Assembly: GCA_000697055.1 (NCBI GenBank)
Contig: JNDT01000562.1
Location: forward strand, 1-23,111
Reading direction: 5' to 3'
Origin: Saksenaea vasiformis B4078
Taxonomy: Eukaryota; Mucoromycota; Mucoromycetes; Mucorales; Saksenaeaceae
Length of the DNA stretch: 23,111 nt
Positions within the stretch are counted from its first letter, which is position 1. Each line of letters opens with the position of its first letter. Of this stretch, positions 7,688 through 19,716 are shown in pieces. The position numbers were made by a program, and so were the translations under genes. The notes under the pieces are model-generated. The model saw nothing but the letters and a program-made list of their open reading frames with translations, was not told the origin of the DNA and made no database searches.

Positions 7688-9879
7688 GAAAACTGTAGCT
7701 GATTTTCGCGGAAATCAACGTCATTCGCGTTGTTAGTATGCGGAGCTGGGCACGCTGTTCATTTCTCATTATCTGCGAAAACTATAACAATTAAATGTGT
7801 AGGATGGTTAGCGACTCAAACCTAATATCAATGCGACACATGCATGTCTTTAGCCCTCGCTTCTCATGACAAGACCCTTGCCCCCGTTCCGCCGGTGGTT
7901 TGGATAGCAGGATCGACATCACATACAGGTACATAATGTTTTGGAGATGTGCATTACGACGACGAGTGTAGGAGTCCCTGAAATGTGGTATTATCATTTC
8001 AGTGTCTTCCAGCTTTTCATCTTCGGTATCGCCTGTCTATCTTTTCATGAAAGTGATATTATTTATATTGGCGTTTCTTGAACAGTTCCTACAAGTTCAT
8101 CACGGGAGCTTCTTCATCGCCGGATTTTGCAAATACTCTTGCACCAATCAGATCACCGCAATACACACTTTTTTGTGAAGTCCCCATTGTCTATCGTATT
8201 GGCGACCTACCGGTCGTCAAAATCGGCTGCTGTCTTCTTTTATTTATAACAATGATTAGCGCATTATCCAAATACAACGGCTTTCCTGGCCTTTCATTCA
8301 CCTGAAAATTGATATCCCTTAAGCTTTTCATTTATCAAGAAGTTGGAACACGTCTTGAAATTGACTTTCTCGCTGGGCTTGCATTGTCATCAAGTGCCAA
8401 GGGTTGTGTCAAGGTAAAGTAACTCGGCTACTCTTTTTTTCTTATTTAACAAAGGCCCGAGGGTTAAACGTGTACTGCACGGTTGATGTGCTCTGGATTC
8501 CTCCTGGGGAGCAACGACAGCCTATGTCAGCATTCTCATTGTTTAATAAGGCAGTAGTTATAATGTGTGCAATGTCTGCAAAAATGCTATGCATGTGTAC
8601 ACTACACGCTGTTGTTTGACATTAAGTCATGATGCTTATTGAAACCGAGTCAATCGTCAGATCGTTATATTTCGTCGTATATTAGAAATGCAGAAGAGGA
8701 CCAAGACATGTAATGTTTGCACGCACATTGCACCAATCAATTATAAGAAATTGTGCCCAACGATGTGCTTTATACGCGAACAAATGTTAACAGTCTCCTG
8801 TATTTCAGCGTCAGTCTTCAAATCCCATGGATGCTTCTGAGCATATGGTGGTAACGTTCTTTGATGAGTAACCTTGGTTATATGTGAGATTTCTTGTTTA
8901 GTCCAGCCGCCGCCCTACCTGTGAAGATTATTGTAGCAGAAAAAGGAAGAATTAGGACGTTTCCTAGGTTCTCGATATTGTTGGTTGGACTTCCTAATGG
9001 ATGAGTGAAGTGAGACTACGATGCAACTTGCAAAACAACTTACTTGCGTGGTACAAGCAGTATCTATGACGATCTTTACATTATTTTACGCAGACAATAA
9101 CGCACGGTAGGGCGTCTGGAAAGATAATATCCAAGTTTGCCATTTTGGGTGTCCCAGCGTCGTTTGGTCATCTTCGCAAGGTCTGGTGGGAAATAGTACT
9201 CCTGAAACTAGACATTGGAAATGATACAGTGGTTCCTCGATAGTTTCAACCACCAAAGTACAGATTTTGTGTCGAAATTACTGAGAGTTGAAATTGTATG
9301 GAATGGTTTAAGGTCAATACTTCTCCAGTTTCTCCAAGGGGGGTTGAAAATACTGAGGGTTGAAAAAATCGAGGATGAAATTATCGGAAGACCACTGTAT
9401 CTCCAGAGCTTCGAATTCCAAGAATCAAATGTAGTTCAAGGTTAAAAGACAGCTAGGGGTCGAGTTCCCGGCTTGACAGCTTTTAAGTTCTGTGGGGAGG
9501 ATAATGTCACCAAAACATTTCGGGCTTTTAGGGATCAAGGGTGTTGAGCGTATCAAGTTAGTTGGGCCACAGTATGAGATCGGGCGATCCTCACAAAGTC
9601 ATTATCAAAAGTTGTAGTTAGACAAACAGGCTTGTTGCTTCCAGTCAAACAACTTTGATTTATCAGCAAGAGGCACGAATGATAGTGGCAGATAGTTGAC
9701 CTATGACGGGTCTTGGCTGACGACAGGACGCAAAGAATCACAGATGATGCCAGTTTGCTAGAGATTAGAAGCCTCGTAATCAGTTGGTAAGATGATATTC
9801 CAGTGCAACAGTCTTTGTAGCACAGAAATAACTATCCCCGGGATTGGCAATATCGAAGTTATGTGTTTCGTGGAGTCTT

Positions 9880-9938
9880 TATATATATATATATATATAT
9901 ATATATTTCTGAGACATCACAATGATGATGAAGATGAT
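9880..9938. repeat. AT dinucleotide microsatellite followed by GATGAT-type repeat
   Basis: An uninterrupted TA run covers about 9880-9907. A few bases later an ATGATGATGAAGATGATG patch occupies about 9921-9938. Both are simple repeats in the spacer upstream of the P450 gene. Confidence 0.85.
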
Positions 9939-10330
9939 GCGCACCACGTGAGATAACAAATTATGATGGATTGCTAGTAGTTCTCCGTTGTATTTGCCTT
10001 TAACTATTTTGTATTACGTACCTCCAAGCTGTTAAATTTTATTTAGACCGTTTGTCCGCCATGGTCCTGTGACACGGTTCAGTTGCTGGCGTAGTGACAT
10101 GAGCTGTTGCAGAAACGCCTTATTTGAAATGATTGTTATGTAATGATATTTGCTTAATTGTTTTGCTGGTTTTTCAGCCATTTGCATTCTTGGTTTAGCA
10201 TCTATAGGTATTTTATGCAGAAAGGTGATAGTCCAGGTGCCTGTGACTTGCAACTCCATCTGTTTTAGTGCAACCTCATGCATGATTGCGCTTTTGTGAC
10301 AAATTCAGATTCGCACTCAAACCGAACGAG

Positions 10331-10338
10331 TATAAATA
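10331..10338 (+). promoter_or_regulatory. TATA box of the P450 gene
   Basis: TATAAATA stands 30 bases before the ATG at 10369, in an otherwise non-coding stretch. A TATA box this close implies a very short 5' leader, or transcription starting almost at the ATG. In that case the second in-frame ATG at 10372 may be the one used. Confidence 0.65.
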
Positions 10339-10368
10339 CGACGCAAGAAACAATAGACGATCCTATTT

Positions 10369-12451
10369 ATGATGATTTCACATCACGTAAATACTACGCT
10401 GGAAAGAATTCAGGATCTTTACGAGCAGTTCGTATTGCCGCACCTCGGAAATAGCAGACAGCGTGCACGAACGGTGATCGCTTCCGCAGCTGCTTTGACT
10501 CTGGCATACATGACTTTTGACCGGCTCTTCCGTCCACCTCGTTCCATCCGCCATATTCCTTACGTTGGCTATTTCCAGTTTCTACGATATCGACTGGGAA
10601 GCGTGCCCAATCCAGAGTTCAGCAAACATTTGATTGCTCCTATTATCGAAAACCAAGACAATAATGGCATATATACGGTAAGGCTTGCCAAAACGATTCT
10701 CTTCCAACATAGCGCCTTCTTTAGCGTCTTACACCTTTTGGATGGTGTGTCCACTTTGCAAATCCGCAAGCCATCAAAATGATGTTACTCCGCATGGGTA
10801 CGTGGTATCTGTGCTCATTTCGTGCTAACGTGATTTGGGAACACAGAGCTGTTTCCAAAGATCGATATTACGTCTGGAAAGGAAGGTACTTTCGGCGTTC
10901 GCTTTACTCGTGGTCCAAATCTTGTTTTCCTTGACGGTCCCCGCTGGAAAAAACAACGTCAGGTACAAACATAAGAAGCACCGTGTAGGAATCCTTCGCT
11001 TGACAATTTTCCAACCTGCAGATAGCAAATCCCGCATTTCATCGATCCATGCCTGTGCAATTGTTTGGCACGTTGACAAAGAAATTGTTCAAAGTTATGG
11101 ATGACATGGGACCGACGATTTCTATTACCGATATGATGGGACGCTGGTCATTGGATGCGATCGGAAAAGCCGGCTTTGGTGCGCTACGATGACAACGAAA
11201 CAGAAATAACCCACTGACGATACTTATCTTCTTAGACTTTGATTTCAACTGCATCGAAGAGCCTGACAATCCGTGGGTAACGGTCTATCACAGCGTCAAC
11301 AATGGCCACATGGATCCTCTTTACAACCTGTTTCCCATCCTGGAGCAGAAATTCTTATGGCTTTTACCTAAGCGACAGAAAGTTCACCAAGATCTAACCG
11401 TGTTTCTGGAAATGCTTGATGGAGTTATTGAGCATAAGCGAGAATCCCTGAAGAATAACGTCCCTAATAAGAATTTGCAGGACAACGAAAAAGACCTCCT
11501 TACATTGATGCTTGAGAGTGGAATGGAAGGAGAAGACGCGATGACAGACGAGGAATTGAAGGTAAAGCTTGGATATGGTCCTATTATTATTTAACTGTCT
11601 TTATAGAGCAACTTGTGTATCTTTTTTGCTGCAGGTACATTACACCTTCTATCCCACTAGAAAGTTGATTTTTAAAAATGCCATTTCTTGAGTAGGACAC
11701 GAAACAACTGCCAATGCCGTCTCATTCGCCGTTTATTATCTAGCAGTCCATCAGGTACAAAAGAATACTTGAGGACGTAGTGACTCAATATCTACAATGA
11801 AAAGGATATCCAACAAAAAGCAAGAAATGAAGCTTTGCGCATCCTGGGAGACGAACCTATGGATCTGTTACCAACGGTAGAACAGACAAAGGAAATGGAG
11901 TATCTTAATATGGTGCTGAAAGAGGTGAGTACACGCAGCGTATTAGAAAGGAACGAAATTGATGTAAATGGGGGCATGGATAGACACTCCGCATCAACGG
12001 ACCTGGGGGTGAGACTTTTCCCCGCGTGGCCGCCCGCGATGTTGAAGTGGCAGGCACGCTTATTCCAAAAGGCACATTCGTAATTGCCGATATCTATAAT
12101 CTTCACCATAATCCCTATGTGTGGAAGAATCCAGACATTTTTGACCCAGAACGATTTGCCTCTGGGGGCGAAGCTGAACAAAAGGCAGGTGGTGGGATGG
12201 CGTGGGTTCCATTTTCCAATGGTGGGCGACAGTGCATTGGTATGAATTTTAGCTTGGCTGAGCAGCGTGTGGTACTTTCCATGCTATGTAAGTTATTGCC
12301 ACAAATGGTCTACACTCTAACTCTATGATTAGTGAGAAAGTACTCTTGGACACTTCCTGAATCTTCCATCCACAAAGATGCGCTGATAACAACCAGTTTC
12401 GGTATTCAGGATGCTATCGACCTAGAAATAACGTTTGCAAGACGTTACTGA
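10369..12451 (+). CDS. Cytochrome P450 monooxygenase, Mucorales-type (10 exons, 536 aa)
   Basis: A heme-thiolate monooxygenase, probably anchored in the ER membrane. Exons: 10369-10677, 10725-10797, 10847-10962, 11022-11178, 11236-11561, 11607-11634, 11696-11754, 11805-11924, 11984-12287, 12333-12451; total 1611 nt. Motifs: hydrophobic anchor around residues 36-50 followed by a basic Arg-Pro-Pro hinge; oxygen-activation helix A-G-H-E-T-T (336-341, standing for AGxDTT); K-helix E-T-L-R (396-399); P-E-R-F (451-454); heme loop F-S-N-G-G-R-Q-C-I-G with ligand Cys480. The length is normal for a microsomal fungal P450. The overall pattern recalls the CYP509 family of Mucoromycota, but that placement is from memory and needs a search; the substrate is unknown. 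Exon 6 is only 28 nt and carries the start of the oxygen-activation helix. ATG ATG at 10369/10372 gives two possible starts. No disabling change was seen, so it is probably functional. Confidence 0.92.
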
Positions 12452-12792
12452 TCTTATTGTAAAATGAAAAAAATCATGTAATTTCTCTTTATCCATGCTA
12501 TTCTTGGCATTCGATGCACGAATGTAGATCACTTTTACGTACATACAGTGACACTAGGGTGCACAAGAGGCGGCACAACATGAGTAACACACATGCGGTC
12601 TCTATTAGGAAAGCGCTTTCCTGTTTATTGAATAGAGCCGATAAAAAAGTCATGAACAGTCTGAAGGTTTAAGCTCGTTCTTTTCAGAACAAGGAAAAGG
12701 TTGAATTGATGGAGTATTTCTAGAATAGCTTTATTGGAGCGAATAATTTACATCAAGGACGGAATAAGAATAATTTAGTATTAGTTAGGAGG
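12452..12792. other. Convergent 3' spacer between the P450 and the minus-strand gene
   Basis: A 341-bp gap between two stop codons facing each other. It must hold both 3' UTRs. On the minus strand AATAAA occurs at 12735-12730, 58 bases past the stop at 12793, with another at 12629-12624. These are plausible polyadenylation signals for the minus-strand gene. No clear AATAAA was seen for the P450. Confidence 0.6.
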
Positions 12793-14890
12793 TTAACGCA
12801 TAGATGTTTGTGGATAATGATATGAAGTTTGCTGAGGTAGAGGATAATAGGAGGAACGAGGAAAGCCATTGGCAGATGTGGATGTGCTCTGGCTTGCAGT
12901 AGGCATCGGGTACATCATCGCCGAAGCTCGAGGGTCTTGGTAAAATGGGCGCTGGAAAGAGTGGAGGTCGGGTGAAGAGAGGGGCGGTTGGGACGGATAG
13001 TAAGAGGTAGAATGCATCATAGGCTGGCGAGGCTGGAACTGTTGAGCGTAATGATGTTTAAGCTGTTGTTCACGCTGATAAGCCTGCATGCGATTCCATT
13101 CGTACTGCAGCTGTTGCTGTTGCTGTTGCTGCACGTTTCCTTGGGGATAACGTCGCTGCTGTTGGTGTTGTATATCTGGCTCGCTTTTCATGTGCTTCAG
13201 ACGAGATGTAGAGGCAGGGCTTGAGGAAGTCGAGATACTGCGATGAGGCATGATCACGATATCGTCCTGACTATTTCGTCTGCTGTTGGTCCCACTCGTG
13301 CTGCTTCCCTTTTTTGATTTCTTTTTCTTCAGATTTGGCGTTGAGCGAGACTGTCGCATGCCCTTCTGATGGGATGATTCACAGACCTGAGACGCCATTT
13401 GGCTAGACTCGTCTTCTGTATCTCCCTTTTGTGATTTTCCGCTTCGTCGCTTCTGTCTCAACTTGGTTCGTTTCTTTGCGATAGATCGCTTTGTACCTCG
13501 ACTTGTGTTGTCATCGCTGCTCTCGTCGTCTGCATCTACTTGGCTTTGTTCATCCTCGCTTCTGTTCCCTGAGTCACTCAGCTTATTATCTTTCGTATCG
13601 GTAGAGGAGACGGTGGATGACGAGGCGGGAGGCGTAGTGCTTGTGGTGCTCCGCGTATCGCTTTCACCAGAGGTTGGCAACGAAGAGCGAGAGATAGAGG
13701 GTTTGGAAGGGGGAGGGGCTTCATTTGGAAAAGCTTGGGGTGGCGGGTAGTTAGGATCGACAAATTCAGATAGCGGTGCTGGAGGAGGTGGTGGTGGGGC
13801 ATAAAATTGCGGCGGATTCGTAGGGCTCATCATCGCTGGGTGCTGTGGTACAGGACCAAGACCAAACCCCGGCGCCATTGGGTATGGCATCATGCCCATA
13901 TTCTGTTGTTGTTGTTGTTGTCGTACAACAGCCATCTTAACTTGTTGACGGTGTCTATCCTTCATACGCTCAATCATCGAGTCATTCGATTCAACAATGT
14001 TTGCTTCAGGGTCTACCCGGTTAACCCAGCTGTCGATCTTTCGTTTCACCATGAGGCGGTGATCTTGTGTACGCCGCTCCATAATTGGCCGTGCACCTTT
14101 AGTCATACGCAGCCCCTGGTGTTGTGTCTCTTCGTCAGAGTCTGCTGAATCATTGGAATCTTCTGAGTCTGATACATCTGAATCCAGCACAACCTGCGTA
14201 GTAACAGGCGCAGTTGGTTTTGCAGGAGCCTGAGCTTTGGCTGGGGACGTTACTGCAGGTGTTGTTGCTGCTGCAGCCGACGAGGTCGGTGACTGCATGA
14301 GAGAAGCAAAGATGGAAGTACTGAATGAAGTATCGTCCTTCTTGTTAGCCATATTGTCTGAAGCCTCCAATGAACGGAGGTTCATCAGGTAGCTACTGTA
14401 TATACTGTCGCTTCCACCAAGAAAATCTGATTTTGTTGTTGTGGTCTGTTTTTGGGGTGTTGGTGTTGTACTGGCTAATTTAGTTGTTGCGGGCATATCA
14501 AGTTGCAATTGTTGTGACAGGGCGACGGCCAATGAAAGGTCAGAATGCAACTCATCTACCACGTTGCAGTGGAACTGGTAATTTAGCGCAAGCAAGTTTG
14601 ATAGGTAAATCTTTTTTACCTTGTGGTTCTGCAGGCTTTGCTTTTAATTCTGAAAAAATGTCGTCGAAAAGACTTCCCGATTCTACCGGGCGCGTTTCGG
14701 TGGATGGTTTTACCGTAGGTGTGGTTACTGGCTTCTGGACTTGGGGTTGCGATGCTTCGAAGTCAAGGTCAAGTTTTAACGGTTGCAGTGAAGGTAGTTG
14801 TGATGGAGATGGAAGAGGAGGAGAAGTAGCCTGCTGCTTGTCCTTGTTTTTCTTTTTTCCGTATATACTGCCTAACTTCAGAAGTCCCAT
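12793..14890 (-). CDS. Hypothetical disordered Q/S/P-rich protein (2 exons, 677 aa)
   Basis: Exon 1 is 14890-14620, a 64-nt intron spans 14619-14556, and exon 2 is 14555-12793; total 2034 nt. The start M-G-L-L-K-L-G at 14890 was chosen over an in-frame ATG at 14941, whose extra 17 codons come from a pyrimidine-rich leader. In order: a Lys-rich start; a motif S-L-F-D-D-I-F-S-E-L (73-82); Thr/Pro/Ala-rich stretches; an Asp/Ser acidic patch (about 215-233) rich in casein-kinase-2-like sites; an ordered-looking charged block M-E-R-R...D-S-W-V-N-R-V-D-P...M-K-D-R-H-R-Q-Q-V-K (about 249-297); poly-Q (303-308); poly-P (344-349); basic clusters around 444-469 and 500-507 resembling nuclear localisation signals; further Q tracts; and a Tyr/Pro/Gln-rich end. 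No known domain is recognised. It may be a scaffold or regulatory protein; that is inference. Gene reality is supported by a 677-codon frame with a clean splice. Confidence 0.8.
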
Positions 14891-17859
14891 CGTGTCAAGA
14901 AAAGAAGAGAAGAAAGGAAGAAAAGGAATGAAAGAGCGCACAAGTCAATGGACTGGAGCTGAGAAGATAAAATAACGGATGAGTCGGGATCTGGGTTAAT
15001 CACGAGTCGGTTTGCCACATCCACGTTTGATTGTGCGACACTTCAGTCTACATAGCACGTCAATATACAATATGCTAATTAATTTTACACTATAGCCCCT
15101 ATTAGCAATGAACGATCCCGACTTTATTTAAAAATCATAGTCTTTACCTTTGTAACAAGTGCAATTTTTTACATATCTTTATACAACACATCTTCTTTAG
15201 TTGTTTCCTATTTAACACTATCAACAAAAAGGTTATGTAGATCGAAGTTAAAACTTTCCACAAAAGTGAAAGCTCGACTTGCGCAAGTACGTTTCAAAGT
15301 CAGCTACAGGCACTGGTTTCACCGTTTCCTTTTGTGATGCGGAAGAGAGCATTGTCTTCTGAGAATGATTCTTTGAAGAGTTTCTCCAAAATGGCCGATG
15401 CATATATTATTGTATATTTTGCATCACTGTTTCCCATACTCCTGCGCACCACTTCAGAAATTATCTCATCAGGAAATGCGAAATGCACTCCATGGTGATC
15501 GAGCTTTGCTATACTCATGGAGCCCATTCACATGGGTTGAAACATTCGCGTAGTGCAAGTTCGTGCTGTCTATGAGCGAAAGTAAATATGTTAAGAGTTG
15601 GATTTGGGTTTTGAACAGAAATGTATCTATGTACAATAGATGCGGTCCTTTGCTAGTTGTCTCACATTGGTACAGTAGTAGTAGCCTAATTCTTGAAACC
15701 TTATCGAGTGAGGGCCTATCAGGGCTAATCACCCATTGCCACATACCAGTTCTTTAATGTATGCCAGGTGAGAAAACCCGAATACATGGATTTAATATTT
15801 CAAAATCTGCGAGGTCTATGCGTAATCCATGTAATATCACCATATCTGGCCATTATCGAATCTGTTAGTATTTTATTCTCACCAGAGGGACCCATCTTAC
15901 CCTTAATAACGTATTCGCTAGCGACTATCTTGAAGCAAGTGAACCAAGATTGAAGTCTCGTCGCTGTACATAAAGGATATCACTCAACTGGTGGCATTTC
16001 CAGTTCCGAGCATTGGATCGCGTTCGCTTTTCAAGCGCTTTGAAGAGGAACAACAGTAGTCATGATTTAACATATGTGCAGTATGCTAAAGACCGGAACA
16101 TTCAGACTCCTGATTGGAGACTTCGGCTTGAGGTCAGTACGGTCATTGCGGCATACATGACGTACTGGGTTTTTTATTGGAAAATTCTCGTTTGGCATAT
16201 TTAGACAGATTTCATGTTTTCCACGTATTACATTCAGGACATGAGCAGCAAAATCTATACAGATTATGTGAAAAGTCTTACTGATAATTCGAAGCAGTTG
16301 CAATGCGCTCCATCTTTATTTAATGTCTCTCCCGGTGGCTGCGACGCCATAAATGTCGAGGAGTTTCCGAGACTTAATCTAACTAGGTATTTCTGGAATG
16401 GCCGGAAGTATTAAGCTAGCAAATAGAAGCTCTCCTGCTAACAGGCACCTGCGCGCAGAAATATTGTGTGCTCGGCAGCTTATCAAAAGGTATCCTCATT
16501 ACGATTATCCTAGACTAGCGCACATAACGCGCATACCGCTGCACAAATAATTGTCGATATTGCTTTAGGTGCAGATTCATCTATGTTTCGACCATGGATC
16601 TATCGAAATATAAAGTGACTTCATGTTAGGGTTGTTACCATCCAGTAGCTAGCTCTAAGAGACGCTTTGTCAGCGGATGTCCGTCGAGCGATGGTAAGAT
16701 CAAGTGTGCTCGTTTGACCTTCACAAGCTGGTGAACTGTCGATAGTCAAGCGTCGATTCCAATCCACCGAAAACGTCTAAGCACTCCTGGGAACTGGGTC
16801 AAAGGAGCTATAGTGGTCATCGATACATTTACACTGGAGAAATATACTGATCCGGAGAGAGCAAGGAGGTTTTGCTATCCTACTTGTCTAAGCTTCCAAA
16901 TGAGATATTACAATCGATAGCCAGAACTTATTCTAGGAATAAATATGAGACAAGAGGACTCTGGAACCTCCACTGACGTAAGGAAAAAGATTTCTAGAGT
17001 CGTTATCGAGTCCAAAATGAAGGTGATCTTTGGCAAGTTGACAGGTGTTAGGACATTCGGTTTTTGGAACATCCTGAAGGAACACAGTCCCCATGGACGC
17101 TCTGGGCGTTGGGTTTTCGTTTAAGAAGAATAAACTTCTTGATCGGAGGAAATAGCAGATCACATCTGCTGATATCAATGGCAATGTTGACGACTATTTC
17201 ATCTAGATACGGATCTCGGGACCTCCAAGATGAAGCGGGCTGACAAAAGGGCCAACAATTCCTTAACCTAACTGTCAAAGACGAAAGTACCGCGAGGGGA
17301 AGATGATTCCTGCTCAGATTTTCCCTTTTCGGATAGGCATTGTACTTCGAATTAAAAAATTGCGCATGGATTATGGCGCTCAGAAGGATAAATGAGAAGC
17401 TTGCATTATTCAGTCCGCGTTTCAATGGATATGACCGACTGATGTCCCGCAGTACCCATAAGAAATCAGTGCAGCCTTGTTATTGATGTCTAACGTGAAC
17501 AGAAATACATCCAAACTATTGCTTATTGCCATCCAATCATGGTTTAAGACGCCACCAGTCATGAATCGTTACTGCACTGCAGCATACAATACATGCCTGA
17601 TCATTTCTTTGACAAACCCAAACTGCTTTTGGAGACTTCAATTTCTTTTCTTACTCGGGAAAGAACTGAAAGGTCACATTCACTCGCCGTAATAGATGTA
17701 GGACGTTGACGCACTAAAAGTTAACCCAACTTATTAATCAACGAGTATGATCCGTCTTCATCTTATTTTTATGTTTAGGTTATCCAATATAGCTTGTATG
17801 AGGTGTACTTGTTTCCCGGCTATGTCTGTAAGCGATGATAAAAGGTCCATTTCTTCCAT

Positions 17860-18087
17860 GTGGAAGATGATTTGGGGAGATTGGCTGTCGCACTGAAGTG
17901 GTTGGTTGAAGGCTATTCGTGGGAACCGTACACTAGACAGCTGATTGATAGTGGACTGTATCTCCCTAGGACAAAAGACGGCTGGCCAAAACCACCTTTC
18001 TGTAATACAGGCCGTCATGCGCATGGTTACGGCGGTGTAACCAATAACACAGTCCAGTTCACATCCTATTACGGTTTAGCAATTTGA
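17860..18087 (+). other. Unidentified coding-like ORF, 75 codons
   Basis: An ATG-started frame of balanced, non-repetitive composition, with many aromatic residues (W-L-V-E-G-Y-S-W-E, then G-W-P-K-P-P-F, then H-G-Y-G-G-V-T-N-N) and no low complexity. The same frame upstream of the ATG reads H-F-F-H-V before stops. It looks more protein-like than other ORFs in this desert, but no family is recognised and no partner exon was found. It is either a small gene, an exon of a broken gene, or chance. Confidence 0.25.
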
Positions 18088-18992
18088 TGTACTGCAACTT
18101 TTTCGACCTGCGATTGACTGTGGAGAGCGATCTATGAGCGGGGGCTAAGGTCTGAGACCAAGCTGGCGGACAACAGACCTGGAAGCGTTCAATGTTACCT
18201 TTTTGACGGGGTTGCTGGGACGGAGATGAATGGGACAAGAATGAACACTAACAATCCCCGGCATATATTCAATTTCATCATGCACCAATCCCGGTCTAGC
18301 TTTCGAAATTGCTTTGATTTTTCTACTGACATGCTGGAAGCCTTGAAGCGATTGATCAAGCTTTATGGCCGACCTCGGCATTTCAATTTGTTTCTCGCCT
18401 CATCCGCTGCACTTTCTTACTTAATTAGCGATAGTAGCCTCTCGTTTCTCGGGAATACAGGCAGGAATAGAGTAGTACCGAGATAATCCGTTCACCAGAA
18501 GAAAAAAAAAGCAGGAGCCCCTCGAGACGTGTCGTCACTTTAAACTGTCATGTGTAACCGTAGATGTCAAAGTAGAGCATGAACGCTGTAGGAACTCCGC
18601 GTTAAGACGGAAGTACGAGTAAAGGGCACTATTGATAATAGGGATAGTTACTGCGAATTGTATAGGACAATGGGGCCATCTGTAGGGACTCGTCTAGAAC
18701 TAGAAGAGGTAACTGCCCTCATCCAAAATATTTTTACAGTTGGTTGAATATGAAACGAGCTTATTGGATCTTTGTTGAAAACGCAGCAAGTGCGATTTGT
18801 CCTATCATGCAACTTCACTTTGGTTCGGAACATCAGCATTATTGCGTGTACACTAAACTTATTTCTTGCTGTAGGATTATGACGGTTACGACTAAATTGA
18901 CCCAAAAGTATGATAGTAAATACTTTATCAGTTTGTCGATATTATTGCATATCCTTCTTTCAGTTGGTTTGTTCATTTTCAGAGCTTGCTTG

Positions 18993-19017
18993 TTTTGGGG
19001 GACCTGTGCCCCCAAAA
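18993..19017. repeat. Perfect 9-bp inverted repeat, 7-bp loop
   Basis: TTTTGGGGG (18993-19001) and CCCCCAAAA (19009-19017) are exact reverse complements around ACCTGTG. This is a stable hairpin in non-coding DNA about 1 kb upstream of the chitin synthase start. Confidence 0.6.
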
Positions 19018-19482
19018 ATGGTTGCCTACAATTCTTCGGACTTACTGTGTCTTGTAAACCATGCGAAGTCCCCCCTCTTGCCTTAGAAGTTACTTCAGTC
19101 CAGTGGAAATACCATTAAAAAAATTCTTTGCCACAATAAGGATGTGAACTCGAGTGGCAATAGACGTTAAGAATTTCATTACTATCTGGACTTTTCGGTG
19201 CATCCTGATCGATGTTGCAAGGAACCTAAGATTTTCTCGAGATAATGATATTGCCCGTGTCACCGCTATGAAAGCATTTTTTTTACTCCGTTCTAATGTA
19301 AGCTGATACTCAATAGCGCGAAAAAGACCCGGACATTGAACATGAAGCGTCCAGGGATCTTTTCATATGACAAAAATACAAATGTTTGGAAGGACAAGGG
19401 GAATTTTGTTTTGCAATACAAGTTGAATGTGTTTAAACATGATTAGTTTATATAATAGCGTAGCTAAGCGGTGTGCTTCTTT

Positions 19483-19529
19483 GGGGGGCTTGATGTTTTA
19501 GGGGAGACGGGGGGGGAGAAAGGAGGTTG
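19483..19529 (+). other. G-rich tract, possible G-quadruplex
   Basis: Runs of six G (19483-19488), four G (19501-19504) and eight G (19509-19516), followed by AGGAGG, lie about 480 bases upstream of the chitin synthase ATG. The eight-G run could supply two tracts, which gives four in all. Confidence 0.45.
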
Positions 19530-19709
19530 GATTTAGATAATTAGGATCGACTCGCAAAAAAGGAAGGTAACACAACCCACCGGAAGAGGAGTGCTCATGA
19601 TTCCGCCAGGTGAATCCAGTGATTTGTAACAGTGGTAATGGCGGTAATGATTATTATTATTGTTGTTGTTTTGTGTGCTAATTTATACATTATGCTTCAT
19701 GGAGTGCCA

Positions 19710-19716
19710 TATAAAG
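19710..19716 (+). promoter_or_regulatory. Possible TATA element of the chitin synthase gene
   Basis: TATAAAG at 19710-19716 lies 287 bases upstream of the ATG at 20003. It is followed by a CT-rich leader (about 19869-19892). A TATA box here would give a 5' UTR of roughly 260 nt. The motif is weak evidence on its own. Confidence 0.35.

Larger units (their letters stand above)
6913..10330. other. 3.4-kb intergenic stretch between the kinase and P450 genes
   Basis: The first part is the kinase 3' UTR, with T-rich tracts around 6940-7080. Beyond it, open frames at 8078-8305, 8404-8619, 9215-9445 (plus) and 10032-10283 (minus) show no recognisable domain, and several lack an ATG start. Repeats seen here are listed separately. 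No gene is called. Confidence 0.5.

Noticed and set aside
10032..10283. 83-codon minus-strand frame divergent from the P450
   Set aside because: No recognisable domain, no splice partner, and it lies in the promoter spacer; chance is likely.
13463..13750. Leu/Ser-rich plus-strand frame
   Set aside because: Antisense shadow of low-complexity coding sequence on the minus strand.
14890..14941. Alternative upstream start of the disordered protein (17 extra codons)
   Set aside because: The added residues are Phe/Pro-rich from a pyrimidine-rich leader; the internal M-G-L-L start looks more natural. A signal peptide reading cannot be fully excluded.
14484..14975. 163-codon plus-strand frame
   Set aside because: Antisense of exon 1 and the intron of the disordered protein gene, whose two exons join exactly in frame.
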